From a virus, in IMG/VR virus record IMGVR_UViG_3300036398_003294, positions 1 to 64,000 of that record: DNA of 64,000 bases. The stretch is one strand, 5' to 3'. Position 1 is the first letter of the stretch. The number at the start of each line of letters is the position of its first letter. Below the pieces are notes generated by a model, which saw nothing but the letters and a program-made list of their open reading frames with translations, did no database searches and was not told the origin of the DNA. This document shows positions 50,746 to 61,499 of this stretch, piece by piece. Position numbers and translations under genes: made by a program.

Positions 50746-52007
50746 TCTTCACCATCGCCAAAGAAATCATCATCATCCATATCTTCACTAATGCCATCAT
50801 CATATTCTTCTTCTGATGCTTGCTCTACATCATCATCACTTGGCTCAGTACTCCAAAGATTTTCTAATTCTTCATCTTCAGATGATGTTCTTAATGGACT
50901 TGAGTTATTAGCAAAACCTTTATTATCAGGAATGACTTTAGCTGATCCACCACTTTGCACAACTTCTGTAATGTTATTTAAAGCAGTAGCAGGTGTTCTA
51001 CCATGACTATCTGATCTATCTAAATTCAAAGTCTTATTGACAGGTGAATCAGGTGCAGTACTGCCTATATCATCTGAATAACCTTTAGGTAAACTTTCTT
51101 TGCCTTTAAAATTATCTACACCACGATTTGTTTGCACACCTGTTGAAAAGCTATCTCTATTTGGTGGAATAACATCTCTTTGAAAATCAGCACTCTTAGT
51201 ATTTAAAAATCCTGATGCTTGGATCATTTCACTAACAAAAGCATTTCGTTCTGTTTGACCACCTAAAGTAGTTTTAATATTTTGCCATGTAGCTGATTTT
51301 TGCAATGCTACATTAATGGTATTCATATTGCCTGCTTTTACAAATGGTTTCATTTCTTTAATAATAGATGCCATCACCATATTCTTTTGTGATTTAGCTA
51401 ACTTTTGCTTTCTAGCTTCGACCATTTCTAATTGCTTTTGCTCTTCAGCTTGCTTTAATAATGCTTGCTTTTGCATTAACAGTGCTTGCTTTTTTCTTAA
51501 TTGAGCCTGCTCTTGTTCTTGTGCATACTTTTGATCTAACCTATCTTGAATAAGTTCATTTACAGATGATACGATGGATTTAATAGAATTGTTATCTACT
51601 GCATCTTTAATCTCATTCCAAGTATTTGATTGCTTAAACAATACTCTCAAATCATATTCTTCATCTTTTACTTTTGGTAAAATCTCATTACCTATCCTTA
51701 CTGCAAATGACTTAATCTTATCATCTGTTAAACTTGCTTTTTTTATCTGATTGACAACCATAGGTTTTGGTGCAGTAGTTTGCTTTGGTCTTTCACTTCT
51801 TAAAGATGCAATTCTCTCTGCCATTGATAATGTTTTTTGTGATGGATTAATAGGCATTACTTCTACCTTTTTTGCTACTCGTGGCTGTTGTTCTTCTTCT
51901 TCATTCAAATCTTCTTCATTTAATTTCATCAATGCCATTGATGCTGTCTTTACAACTTCCCATAATGCTTTTTGGATTTGTGCTTTTTCATCAGATGCAA
52001 ATTTCAT
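50742..52007 (-). CDS. Coiled-coil, acidic-tailed protein, 421 aa
   Basis: 421 aa. The start at 52007 is chosen for AAAGGTGG just upstream. N-terminal helix MKFASDEKAQIQKALWEVVK, then a spacer and a globular helical part (FAVRIGNEILPKVKDEEYDL). Around residues 165-215 a Q/K/A-rich coiled coil (QEQEQAQLRKKQALLMQKQA) is evident. The second half is low complexity and ends in a very acidic tail (SEDMDDDDFFGDGEE). A QKSATWQNIK motif echoes an earlier FKQSNTWNEIK, so there are two copies of a short module (about 125-160 and 230-260). Possibly a scaffold- or core-like virion protein, by shape only. Confidence 0.6.
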   Translation of the reverse strand: MKFASDEKAQIQKALWEVVKTASMALMKLNEEDLNEEEEQQPRVAKKVEVMPINPSQKTLSMAERIASLRSERPKQTTAPKPMVVNQIKKASLTDDKIKSFAVRIGNEILPKVKDEEYDLRVLFKQSNTWNEIKDAVDNNSIKSIVSSVNELIQDRLDQKYAQEQEQAQLRKKQALLMQKQALLKQAEEQKQLEMVEARKQKLAKSQKNMVMASIIKEMKPFVKAGNMNTINVALQKSATWQNIKTTLGGQTERNAFVSEMIQASGFLNTKSADFQRDVIPPNRDSFSTGVQTNRGVDNFKGKESLPKGYSDDIGSTAPDSPVNKTLNLDRSDSHGRTPATALNNITEVVQSGGSAKVIPDNKGFANNSSPLRTSSEDEELENLWSTEPSDDDVEQASEEEYDDGISEDMDDDDFFGDGEE

Positions 52008-52054
52008 TTTTTCCACCTTTGTTTGTGTATGATTTATATACAATACATATTATG

Positions 52055-52062
52055 TATAAATA
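52055..52062 (+). promoter_or_regulatory. Possible T4-type late promoter TATAAATA
   Basis: Exact TATAAATA 23 bases before the ATG at 52085, in the divergent gap ahead of two virion-type genes. T4-like late promoters consist of this octamer at -10 without a -35 box. No sigma factor gene is visible in the window to support it. Confidence 0.4.
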
Positions 52063-52084
52063 GAATACAAAGGATTTTTCACAC

Positions 52085-52645
52085 ATGGCAATTTCACCAC
52101 CTTTAATTGCATCCACCCTACTCGCAAGTAATCCTGCTCTTAAAGGTCAAAGCTGGATTTTATCCACTAATGCTCTTGGTTTAGGTATCTTTAATTGGAT
52201 TAATTCTTCCGTGATTGCTAATGTTACTTGCACAGGCACTCTTGGTCTTGGTAATGCTAATGGTAAAGTTATTATCATCCCAAACACACCTTTAGCTTTA
52301 GCTGGTTTTACTGCTAATGGTCTTGTTAGTTCTAATGCTACTGCTATGGCATCTGCAATTGCCACTTGCTTAAGCACCCTGCCTATGCAATTCACAGGCA
52401 TTAGTCCTCTTGTTGGTACAGGTGCTTGTGCAATCGTTAATATCATTGCTCCTTATCCTACTCTACTTGCTAGTCTACAATCTGCTTTCCCTGCTAGTGG
52501 AATACCTAATCCAAATCCTTTACTTTTAAATTCTTTTGCTCTAAGCATAAGCAACTTGTTTCTCACAGGCACAGGTGCAGGTCTTGTTATTGGCTCTGCT
52601 AGTGTAGTTCCTTCTGCATCACCTATCATCTGTAAAATAGGATAA
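52085..52645 (+). CDS. Hydrophobic virion-type protein, 186 aa
   Basis: 186 aa, SD AAAGGA. Rich in A, G, L, N and T with no charged helices: TLLASNPALKGQSWILSTNA, TCTGTLGLGNANGKVIIIPN, GTGAGLVIGSASVVPSASPI. The GTLGLG...P....l pattern and the C-terminal GTG.G...GSA segment resemble a conserved structural protein I recall from other large phages. No signal peptide. Located just upstream of the 2853-aa gene, probably in one late transcript. Confidence 0.6.
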   Translation: MAISPPLIASTLLASNPALKGQSWILSTNALGLGIFNWINSSVIANVTCTGTLGLGNANGKVIIIPNTPLALAGFTANGLVSSNATAMASAIATCLSTLPMQFTGISPLVGTGACAIVNIIAPYPTLLASLQSAFPASGIPNPNPLLLNSFALSISNLFLTGTGAGLVIGSASVVPSASPIICKIG

Positions 52646-52651
52646 TAAAAT

Positions 52652-55600
52652 ATGTCTAGTAAAATCATCTTAGATACAAAAAATGCTAACACTAACCAAT
52701 CCACTACAAGCCTTGCTACTAGGTTCATTGGTAATCGTGATGCCTATCGTCAAGGCACTTTATGCTTTGATCAAGGTCAAGTTGAATATCTTCTCATCTC
52801 TATGAATAACTCTAAAATCGCTTGGTCTTTAAATCCTGTTCGCAATTTTACTCTTAATCCAACAGGCAATATGGATGGCAATTACTACGAATATAAAATC
52901 CAAACCTATGATGCTATTAAAAGTCCTGTACCTACTTCCACCAAATTCCTTAAGCCTAACCTTTTCTACTCTCTTGTTAATAACCTTACTGATGCTGATT
53001 TCTATCTTGAAGAACCTTTATTCCATTGGACTAGAAATGATTCATCTAAACAAAGATTTGATTGGGATGGTCAAAATTGGAAACTCTTAAAAGGTGGATC
53101 ACCTGTCAGTTTAGGTATCTTAACTACTTCAGAATACTCTTTGCCTAAAGGTCTTATTGATGAAGATAATGTTTTTGTTAATCTTATCTACATTGGTCAA
53201 GATCTTATCCCTGCCACCACTAAAAAGTTTTCTGTTAAACCTGATCCTTTTACCTTTGATGGTACTTTTGATGTTGCTATCTTTGTAGATCAAAATAAAG
53301 TTCAATTTAAAGATGCTTTTATCCAAGCAAATGCAGGTAAAGAAATTTGGTTTTTTAATGAATCACTAGATACTTCAGACGGTATCGTTCATCCTATCTA
53401 TGATTCTTATTACCTATCACCTAAACCACAAGGCTTTGAAACACCTTTATTAAGATTAGGCAACAGAGAATACCTGTCTGTTCAATATTATGATGATGAA
53501 AGTCTTTTTCCTTTATCCTTAGAAAAAGGTATTGCATATATTAGTAAACAAACAAGCAAGGTTTCTTTACTCAATCCTGATAACTACACTTTATATTATG
53601 ATGGTCTTGTCTTATCATCTAAACCTGTTTCTTTTGTTGAGCCTGTCTTAATTGAGAATGGTAAAATTAATCCTAAAACTAACTTCACTGCTGGATTTGA
53701 TGTTATTGCTGATGGCACAGGTATCTTACCTACAGGTGATAATCCTACAAGTTCAAGACCTGATGGCAGTGGTTTAAAAATCGCTGTCTTAAATAAATAT
53801 AATTATGTGATCAATGATGTAGGTGATATGATTGATGTCAATATTTATCCTACCTATGAAGATTTACCTAATGATCTCAAATGGTCTAAAGCATATTTGA
53901 CACTTGTTAAAAATCCAAGCGACTTCACTATTAATATTGAGTTCAAATCTACATTCCTATCTTTTCAACAAGATAAAGGTAGATCTCTTTACTTTACTCA
54001 AAGTGCAATCCCTCTTAAATCCTACACTAAATACAATGACACAGATTTTAGAATTTATTCAGCTAAACAAGACAAATACACAATTACAGGTGGTGTTCTT
54101 AGATTAGTCATTAATGGCATCACTAGAAATCTTGATTTTAATAGCTTAACAGGTAATAAACAAGCATGGGAAATTCAAGATCACTTTGACACTTTACTTG
54201 GATCTTCTAATAATCCTATTAAATCTGAAAACAGATACCTTGTGATTAAAGCTAGTTCTTCTGTTCAAATCTTAGATACTTCTGATTTAGAAATCCTGCA
54301 GGCTTTAGGTTTTGTCACTCATCAAAATATTACAGATTGGTATTTAACCACAGGTCTTTATTTTGATCTGCAAAAAAGAAATGATAATAATGCAGACTAT
54401 GACTTCACTAGCACCATTCTTTATAATGATATTCAAGTCACTAAAGAAATCATCCAATCCACTTATGCTTTCTTAGATTTTATCCCAAGAGAAGATTTTG
54501 ATGGTTATAGTGAAAACACCTTTTTTAAAGTAGGTAAAAACACTTTAACTGCTGATGTAGAAATTCAACACCTTTTCAATGAAAGCAAATTTGCTTGGAT
54601 TAGAAATATTACTCGAACTAGAAAAATTGACACTCCTACTGCTATTTTAGATCTTGAGCCCGGTGTCGTTGACCAATCCACTTCCATCACTCTAACAAAA
54701 GATAAGTTCACTGCGAATCTTGTAGAAAATGAAACCTTTGATACAAATATTGCAGGCTTTGCTAGATACTTCACTAGATACTCTAAACAAATTGAACAAG
54801 GATTTAATGCAGTTATCAATGATGAAGAATATACTTTAGATGCCACCTATGACATCAATCCTAATGATTGGATTCAAACTTCTACTCATTTCTTTAAAGT
54901 CTTAGATGTTAATGCGAATGTCTTAAGTTTATCTTCTATCCCTTCAGATACTTCGTGGAAAGCATTTAAAGGATATTCCGAACCTGATCCAAGTCTTTTG
55001 ACTTCTGAATGTTTCATTTCTCTTAATAATGTGAGATCTTTCTTAAAAGTTAAGAAAGTTCATGCAACAGGCTCAAATACTCTTAAACAAACCATTACTG
55101 CTAAATGCTCCATAGAAGAAAATCTTATTGCTAGATTTAATGATAATACCGAACAAGCTGTCACTATCCTTAAAGATGTTGCTTTAGGTTTATCCACTGA
55201 TCAATGCTTTGTTGATATTACTGATCCAAGAGTTTTAGATTTACAATTTAAAATCCGTGTAGGCAGTGATGCTACTTTATATACTCCTGTCTTTGATACA
55301 CCATCAGCAGATGTTTCTATTAATAGCTCTACAGGTGAAATCACTTTATCTACTGCCTTAACTTCTTTGACAGGTGATGTTGTTTTTATTCCTTTAGCTT
55401 ATCAAAATATTGAAGTGCTTATCTCATCTGAAACAACAAGTGAATTTTATGGTGTAAATAAACCTGCATACATTATTGAAGAAGTATCTCATGATGACTA
55501 TGTTGTAGAAACCACAGGTGGAAACATTTCTTTCTTAAGTCCTTTGGATGCTGGTGTGAGTATTGAAGTTGAATACTACACGGATGAAAACACTCAAATT

Positions 55601-58600
55601 GTTGAGCCTATTCTTTTCACTATTCAAAATGAAACGACTACTAAAATCACTTCAACCAAATATAGCTTTAATCCAAATGACTACACAATAGAGCAAACAG
55701 TAACTCCTCAAGTTTATGTAGGTGCTGAAATTGTAGGTATCTTTGATGATACTCAAATTCCTACTTTTGACTACACAACAAATATCTTAACTTTACCTAA
55801 TGCGAACACAGAAGATTACACAGTCAAAATCTCTTATTCTATTAAACAAGCTATTGGTGGTGAATACACTATTAAAGTTGTTAATCCTATTTGGTTGCCT
55901 TTAATGCAAATTCCCAAAGGCAGTACAGGTTTTGATATTTATGGCGACTACACTAGCATCGTTAAAGCAAACTCTGTTATTAAATCCACTACTGAATTTT
56001 TTGTTGTAGATACTGCTACCTATGCAAATGGTAAAACTACTATAACCTTTGATGGCAATCCAGCTAAATTTGATAGTGGTGCTAGATCACCAAGTGATGA
56101 TCCCAAAATCTTTGTCTTATCTAATGAAAATATCTTTATTGCTTTAAGCACACTCACAGGCAATAATAACCATGTCATCAATGCCAAACCTTTATCTAGT
56201 AGTATAACCATCAGTGAAGATGTTACTGCATTTATCCAAGTAAATACCTTGATGTTCTTAGATACAGATTGCTATCAAGTAAAGTCCATCCAATTATCCG
56301 ATGATCAAACAAGAACTATCATTACATTTACAAGTGTTTTAAGCATAGATGTAAGCAGTGAACCTATAATTACTGTTAGTGCAAGACCTGTCTATAATCA
56401 AAATGATACTAAGATCTATGGCAAACCTTTCTTAGCTGATCAAGACTATAAACTTATTAAATACGATACAGAATTTGGCATAGGCAGTGAATTAGTACCT
56501 AACTTTGATTATTCTATTAATGATACTACAGGTGAAATCCAATTAAATCTTAACCATTCCGTGCAACCTAATATCTCTTATTATTTCTTCCACACTAGAC
56601 CACAAAGCCTTAGTCCTTTTCTTTCTAATGGCAGATTGATTTATCCTACCTTTAAAGCAAACTTCAATCAATATATCGAATCACCATATATAGGTAAAAA
56701 ACTTTTTGCCAAATGTGTGATCAATGCACAAGACCAATTTTATTTAAGAGTAGTAGAACAAGATGATTATGAAAGCGAAGTCAATTTTACTACTTCTTCA
56801 ACTAATGGCAGATCTAAGTCTTTTGGTGATACTCCTAAAGGTGTAGGCTTAGGTATTTATGATGATCTAGCTAAAGATGTCATTGCTCGTAAAAACTTAT
56901 CTGATTATAATCAAGTAATCACAAACCTAGAAAACCTTGACCTTGATCGTTCTGTTGGTGATCAAGATGGTGCTTTTAAATTTGAAATCATTCAAGCCAC
57001 TTCAGATTATTTTGGCACAGGTTTAGAAGATCCACTCACTAGAGAATTAAATCCTAGATATGTTGCTTTAGAAATTCTTAATGTAGAAAATCCTAGTACC
57101 TATCTTTTACCTACTGATCCTATTAAAATCAGTGCATCTTATAATCCTGTTACAGGTGGTTTAACAGTAGGATCTAATCCTACTGCTAGTCAAATCGATA
57201 CCATTATCAATAAACAAAAATCTCTCATCTATAATGATATTGACGATCTTGTTTTAACAGACACTAAATCTGTATCCACCTTTTATTTCTTAGGTATCAA
57301 TTCTACTTTGTATTTCATTTGGAAATCCATGTCCAAAGATAGTGTCTTTTCAAGACTTTATCCTGAAAAAATGCAATCAGCTTATTTCCTAGCAGATGGT
57401 GATTTTAATTTTCTAGATACCTATGGCAAACGAATTGGATCTGTTTCTAATCCACTGCTCAATCCTATTACTAATATCTCTTCTCTTACCATGAGAAAAA
57501 GAGCAGGTGCTTATTTCGTCTATGACTACTCAAGCACAGGTTATGCAGGTATATCCACTAATCCTACTCTTATCTTATCTTCTGTACCTTTAAGCGAATT
57601 TCCTATCGATCAAGATACAGGCTTGCCTAATACCAATGAACTTATCCATTCCTCTAATCCTACAGGCTCAACATATTCTGTTGCATCAGGTAATCCTACT
57701 CTTGTTATTCCTCCACTCTCTATTGGTAATCTTATTGCTATCAGTAATGATAATAATACTTTCACTTCTATTAAAGATAGAAATAGTCCTGTCATTAGCT
57801 TAACTTCTTTTGACTATCGCAATGCTCAAATCCAAGATATTATTCAAGGTTGCTATGTTGTCTTAAATACTACAGCTCCTATCGTAGATAATATTTCCTT
57901 AAATGCTACCTTTGGTCAAACCATCCTCCAAAATCTATCAGGTGGTGATATCGATAACCAAACACCTTCTCTCTTTGAATATCGTATTGGTTTTGATGTT
58001 AAAGTAAATTATAAATCAGGTAGCATCATAGATAATAGCTACCCATCTTTAAATGATCCCAACTTGCCTATTAAAGAATTTGTTGAACAAAATCCTCCTA
58101 GTCCTAATGAATGCCTTGAAGGTGATGTTTTCTTTAATTACACAGCTACAGAACCTTTTGAACAACTGCCTGCTCTTAATGGTCTTAACCAAAATGATTC
58201 AGGTCTTTTGTCTATCCCTTATGCTAACCTCAATGGCAAAGAAAGAGAACTCCTAAACAGACTTACTAGAGATATTAAAGCTATCCTATATAAACAATAT
58301 GCAGGCAACCTTGTTTATCCTGATGAACTTCGTTTCGATTTAAATATTGACACTTCAACAGGCACGATTATCAATCCTAATATTGACCCTACTGATAAAA
58401 ATGATCTTGTTATCATTAAAGGTCATGGTTTCTACCAATCATCCAGCGATTCCGAACTCATTATCCCAAGAATGAATATCTCCTCTAATAACAATATTGT
58501 AGAATATAAACTCTCTAACTTTATCACAGGCAACGAATTTATTGTTTATCCACCCTCTCTTATTTCTGTATTCCCAACTACTGTCTACCAATACAGATTA

Positions 58601-61213
58601 AAATTTATTCCTCCTAATACAAATTATGATTTCACTTCTCTTTTTAATACTCAACAAACTCCTATCCTATTTAAATTTATACAAGCAGGTGCTTATACTG
58701 ATACTTGTGTTCAATTTACTTTCAATGGTTCACAATGGTCTGTCACCACTAGCATCTTATCCCCCACAAGCTATAATATTTCTAACCTTGACCTTTCTAC
58801 TATTAATGAAATCAAATTTCAAACTGTTGGTGTTCTTTCCTCTATCTATGGTCTAACTCCTGATATTCCTTTTAATACTATGATCCCTTTCACCTGCTCT
58901 CTTAATGATTCCCATAATGATAATAACCTCACTATTAATGAAGATAGATGCTCCATTACTCACCAATATATAGACTTCTCTTATTTTGCTCCTACTAATA
59001 CGACTATCGATAATGTAAATGTCCAAACTGAACTTATTATAGGTATCACTAATGTTGCTTATTATGACTTAAATTTATCTACACCATCTATTCAACCTAT
59101 CGCAACTAATTCTTCTTTCTCTTCTAATGCTCTACAACCATATACCTTCTACTCTTCTTCAAATCCAAACACTTTACTTATCCCTTCTTTCTTTGGCAAA
59201 GGTAACATACCTCTATCCTACAATAATATCACAGGCAATTTATTTACTTCTGCTAAAGTTGACACTGACTCAACACTCCCCACTAACTACACTGCATACT
59301 TCCACCACTCTTCTAATTCTAATTATTTTCTCACTCTCTTTAATATCTCAGCACCAATAGATAATGTCTTGCCTAATGATCTTGTCTTCTTTAATGGCAT
59401 TTCTCTTTTAGGTATCGTTAAAGAAACTGCATTAACTCCTACCATAACCATCAATCTCAATCCTGCTTTTCCTACATTCTCTTCTGCTAATAATACAGAA
59501 ATCCAAATGATTGATGCTTTCGATACTTCTACCTTCACTAACACTACCATTTACATCCAAATCGATGCAGATCAATCTATGTATAAATGCACAGGTATCT
59601 CATATAATCCTGCCACTAAAATTATCTCTATTGGTACGATCGTTCAATATGACTATAATACAAACTCCACTACTCCTATCCTAACTCCTATCTCTTTATC
59701 TTCAGGTTATGTTACAGGTCAAACTATCGTACCCTTTGACAACTTTTCTTCATCCTTCCCTTTTAATTCCAATGCCACTGTTAATAACCATACCAAGACT
59801 TTTAACACAAACACCACTGCTAATAATAAAATCACTTTCTCCACTGAAACTATTTTTCTTAGAGCATATATAACCACTGCCACACTTACATACTCTATTA
59901 CTACACCTGCCATTAAACTTAATTCTACTGCTCCTAGTCTTCTTAATGCTAACCTTGCTACTCTTAATACTTCTACTCTTTTCACTGACTACCTTACTAA
60001 CATCAACACATACCTTTTCCCATCTCCACCACCCGTACCACCTAACGACAACCTTACTCTTCCTGTCACTTTCTCTATTAGACGAACTAGACGATTTGAT
60101 CAAAAATTCTCTTCTTTCCAAGCTGACTACATTAAAAATTTCTACCTAAGAATCCAAACCTCTTCACCTTCCATCTCATACTCTAATCCTTATCTTATCA
60201 CCTTTAATAATCCTACTAATATCGATGCACTCTCTATCGGTGATATCCTTGCACAAGCTAATACTCCTTTTGCTCGTATCACTAATATAGACAATAATAA
60301 CTTCACTGCTCTTATCTTTGACCAATCTGTTACACCTACTGCAAACACTTATTATTATGCCTACAAACAAAACAGTAAACCTATAGAACAATCTCTTATC
60401 CAGCTTATTAATAATAATCTCATCACTAAAAATAATATACTAGCATCACAATCACCTATCTCTATCACTAACCTAAATGAATTTACTTTTCCTTTAACAG
60501 AAGACATCACACCTATTAAAACAGGTCAATATCTTTTCATCTATCCTAATCCACTTGGTGAAGCTAGATCTAGCACTACTCATCCTTCTCTTGATGATAA
60601 TCGTGGTCTTTATCTTATTACTAATATAGATACAAACACTAGAATTTTATCTCTTGATCCTATTATAGGCACTGACTATCTTACTTATGATAATGCTTAT
60701 CCTACTAATTACTCTTTTGATCTTATTCCTACTGTAGATATTCCTATCTCACAATGGTCTATTATAGATCTTGCTCAATCAAATGATCTACCTATCATTG
60801 CTTATCTTCTTTATGAGAGATTATTATCTTATGTCTATAATCTTTCTTCTTTATATGCCTCTCAACCTTATCTACCTACTTGGCAAGATTTCTTTTATGC
60901 AGGTTATGCCTCTTCTACTGATCCTGATATTTTAGGTATTGATGATACTACTACTATTACTAATCCTCAATTCTTAGATGTTATAGGTAATGTAGATACA
61001 TATCCTTATCAACCTACAGACCAAAGACTTTCTATTTTAGATAGACGATATTATATTGAAGATCCTTTCTTAATTTTAGATGGTTATCTTAATAGCTTAC
61101 CTAGTGCTTTAAAGTCTTTTCTTGAAGACACTATTGATGGTTTTGATTTGCGATCTAGTAGATATTATTGGTTAAACATCCGTGCAAATAAAGTTTATGG
61201 CACTAAAAAGTAG
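52652..61213 (+). CDS. Giant beta-rich virion-type protein, 2853 aa
   Basis: 2853 aa, SD TAGGAT, 6 bp after the previous stop. No catalytic or membrane motif recognised. The whole chain is beta-rich with many D, N, T, S, Y and F, as in large fibres, baseplate or whisker proteins. The first ~110 residues include NRDAYRQGTLCFDQGQVEYL and a SKQRFDWDGQNWKLLKGGSP segment. Several positions have YDINPNDWIQT or YNPVTGGLTVGSN-type turns repeated in different forms. From about 58000 on, the coding strand is nearly devoid of G and rich in C and T, unlike its own first half. The last ~130 residues (SYVYNLSSLYASQPYLPTWQ) are more helical and may be an anchor. Long enough to span several hundred angstroms if extended. 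Confidence 0.75.
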   Translation: MSSKIILDTKNANTNQSTTSLATRFIGNRDAYRQGTLCFDQGQVEYLLISMNNSKIAWSLNPVRNFTLNPTGNMDGNYYEYKIQTYDAIKSPVPTSTKFLKPNLFYSLVNNLTDADFYLEEPLFHWTRNDSSKQRFDWDGQNWKLLKGGSPVSLGILTTSEYSLPKGLIDEDNVFVNLIYIGQDLIPATTKKFSVKPDPFTFDGTFDVAIFVDQNKVQFKDAFIQANAGKEIWFFNESLDTSDGIVHPIYDSYYLSPKPQGFETPLLRLGNREYLSVQYYDDESLFPLSLEKGIAYISKQTSKVSLLNPDNYTLYYDGLVLSSKPVSFVEPVLIENGKINPKTNFTAGFDVIADGTGILPTGDNPTSSRPDGSGLKIAVLNKYNYVINDVGDMIDVNIYPTYEDLPNDLKWSKAYLTLVKNPSDFTINIEFKSTFLSFQQDKGRSLYFTQSAIPLKSYTKYNDTDFRIYSAKQDKYTITGGVLRLVINGITRNLDFNSLTGNKQAWEIQDHFDTLLGSSNNPIKSENRYLVIKASSSVQILDTSDLEILQALGFVTHQNITDWYLTTGLYFDLQKRNDNNADYDFTSTILYNDIQVTKEIIQSTYAFLDFIPREDFDGYSENTFFKVGKNTLTADVEIQHLFNESKFAWIRNITRTRKIDTPTAILDLEPGVVDQSTSITLTKDKFTANLVENETFDTNIAGFARYFTRYSKQIEQGFNAVINDEEYTLDATYDINPNDWIQTSTHFFKVLDVNANVLSLSSIPSDTSWKAFKGYSEPDPSLLTSECFISLNNVRSFLKVKKVHATGSNTLKQTITAKCSIEENLIARFNDNTEQAVTILKDVALGLSTDQCFVDITDPRVLDLQFKIRVGSDATLYTPVFDTPSADVSINSSTGEITLSTALTSLTGDVVFIPLAYQNIEVLISSETTSEFYGVNKPAYIIEEVSHDDYVVETTGGNISFLSPLDAGVSIEVEYYTDENTQIVEPILFTIQNETTTKITSTKYSFNPNDYTIEQTVTPQVYVGAEIVGIFDDTQIPTFDYTTNILTLPNANTEDYTVKISYSIKQAIGGEYTIKVVNPIWLPLMQIPKGSTGFDIYGDYTSIVKANSVIKSTTEFFVVDTATYANGKTTITFDGNPAKFDSGARSPSDDPKIFVLSNENIFIALSTLTGNNNHVINAKPLSSSITISEDVTAFIQVNTLMFLDTDCYQVKSIQLSDDQTRTIITFTSVLSIDVSSEPIITVSARPVYNQNDTKIYGKPFLADQDYKLIKYDTEFGIGSELVPNFDYSINDTTGEIQLNLNHSVQPNISYYFFHTRPQSLSPFLSNGRLIYPTFKANFNQYIESPYIGKKLFAKCVINAQDQFYLRVVEQDDYESEVNFTTSSTNGRSKSFGDTPKGVGLGIYDDLAKDVIARKNLSDYNQVITNLENLDLDRSVGDQDGAFKFEIIQATSDYFGTGLEDPLTRELNPRYVALEILNVENPSTYLLPTDPIKISASYNPVTGGLTVGSNPTASQIDTIINKQKSLIYNDIDDLVLTDTKSVSTFYFLGINSTLYFIWKSMSKDSVFSRLYPEKMQSAYFLADGDFNFLDTYGKRIGSVSNPLLNPITNISSLTMRKRAGAYFVYDYSSTGYAGISTNPTLILSSVPLSEFPIDQDTGLPNTNELIHSSNPTGSTYSVASGNPTLVIPPLSIGNLIAISNDNNTFTSIKDRNSPVISLTSFDYRNAQIQDIIQGCYVVLNTTAPIVDNISLNATFGQTILQNLSGGDIDNQTPSLFEYRIGFDVKVNYKSGSIIDNSYPSLNDPNLPIKEFVEQNPPSPNECLEGDVFFNYTATEPFEQLPALNGLNQNDSGLLSIPYANLNGKERELLNRLTRDIKAILYKQYAGNLVYPDELRFDLNIDTSTGTIINPNIDPTDKNDLVIIKGHGFYQSSSDSELIIPRMNISSNNNIVEYKLSNFITGNEFIVYPPSLISVFPTTVYQYRLKFIPPNTNYDFTSLFNTQQTPILFKFIQAGAYTDTCVQFTFNGSQWSVTTSILSPTSYNISNLDLSTINEIKFQTVGVLSSIYGLTPDIPFNTMIPFTCSLNDSHNDNNLTINEDRCSITHQYIDFSYFAPTNTTIDNVNVQTELIIGITNVAYYDLNLSTPSIQPIATNSSFSSNALQPYTFYSSSNPNTLLIPSFFGKGNIPLSYNNITGNLFTSAKVDTDSTLPTNYTAYFHHSSNSNYFLTLFNISAPIDNVLPNDLVFFNGISLLGIVKETALTPTITINLNPAFPTFSSANNTEIQMIDAFDTSTFTNTTIYIQIDADQSMYKCTGISYNPATKIISIGTIVQYDYNTNSTTPILTPISLSSGYVTGQTIVPFDNFSSSFPFNSNATVNNHTKTFNTNTTANNKITFSTETIFLRAYITTATLTYSITTPAIKLNSTAPSLLNANLATLNTSTLFTDYLTNINTYLFPSPPPVPPNDNLTLPVTFSIRRTRRFDQKFSSFQADYIKNFYLRIQTSSPSISYSNPYLITFNNPTNIDALSIGDILAQANTPFARITNIDNNNFTALIFDQSVTPTANTYYYAYKQNSKPIEQSLIQLINNNLITKNNILASQSPISITNLNEFTFPLTEDITPIKTGQYLFIYPNPLGEARSSTTHPSLDDNRGLYLITNIDTNTRILSLDPIIGTDYLTYDNAYPTNYSFDLIPTVDIPISQWSIIDLAQSNDLPIIAYLLYERLLSYVYNLSSLYASQPYLPTWQDFFYAGYASSTDPDILGIDDTTTITNPQFLDVIGNVDTYPYQPTDQRLSILDRRYYIEDPFLILDGYLNSLPSALKSFLEDTIDGFDLRSSRYYWLNIRANKVYGTKK

Positions 61214-61499
61214 TCGGTATTCGTCTTTATATTATATGAAACATTAGTTTATTTGTACATAACCTCGTTTTGAAAAAACATGGTTATGTGTGTGCAGGTC
61301 TTGTATGTGCAGAAAAGACTAAACCCATATTGAAAATGGAAAAGAAAAAATTGAAAATGAAATAGTTTTTGGAAAATAAATTATATAAGCAGTTTATCCG
61401 ATTTTTGAAAAGTATATCTATATGGGAAAAAGTTTATCTAAGTTATTGAAAAGATTGAAATCGAAAAAATTGAAATAAATAAAGTAAATAAAAAGGGAA
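61214..61499. other. Noncoding gap between convergent genes with a small hairpin
   Basis: 286 bp without a supportable gene. An inverted repeat ACATAACC (61257-61264) / GGTTATGT (61282-61289) with a 17-nt loop lies 43 bp after the giant gene's stop; no U-run follows, so terminator activity is uncertain. From 61320 the sequence is a purine-rich run of GAAAA-type repeats (TTGAAAATGGAAAAGAAAA and similar). Nothing else seen. Confidence 0.5.

Noticed and set aside
59750-60121. 123-codon minus-strand frame (and an overlapping 88-codon one) inside the giant gene
   Set aside because: The low-G coding strand here rarely yields stops on the reverse strand, so long antisense frames are expected. The products are S/K/R/V-rich low-complexity strings.
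61257-61289. Intrinsic terminator after the giant gene
   Set aside because: The 8-bp stem has a 17-nt loop and no following U-run, so it is recorded only as a hairpin in a noncoding gap.
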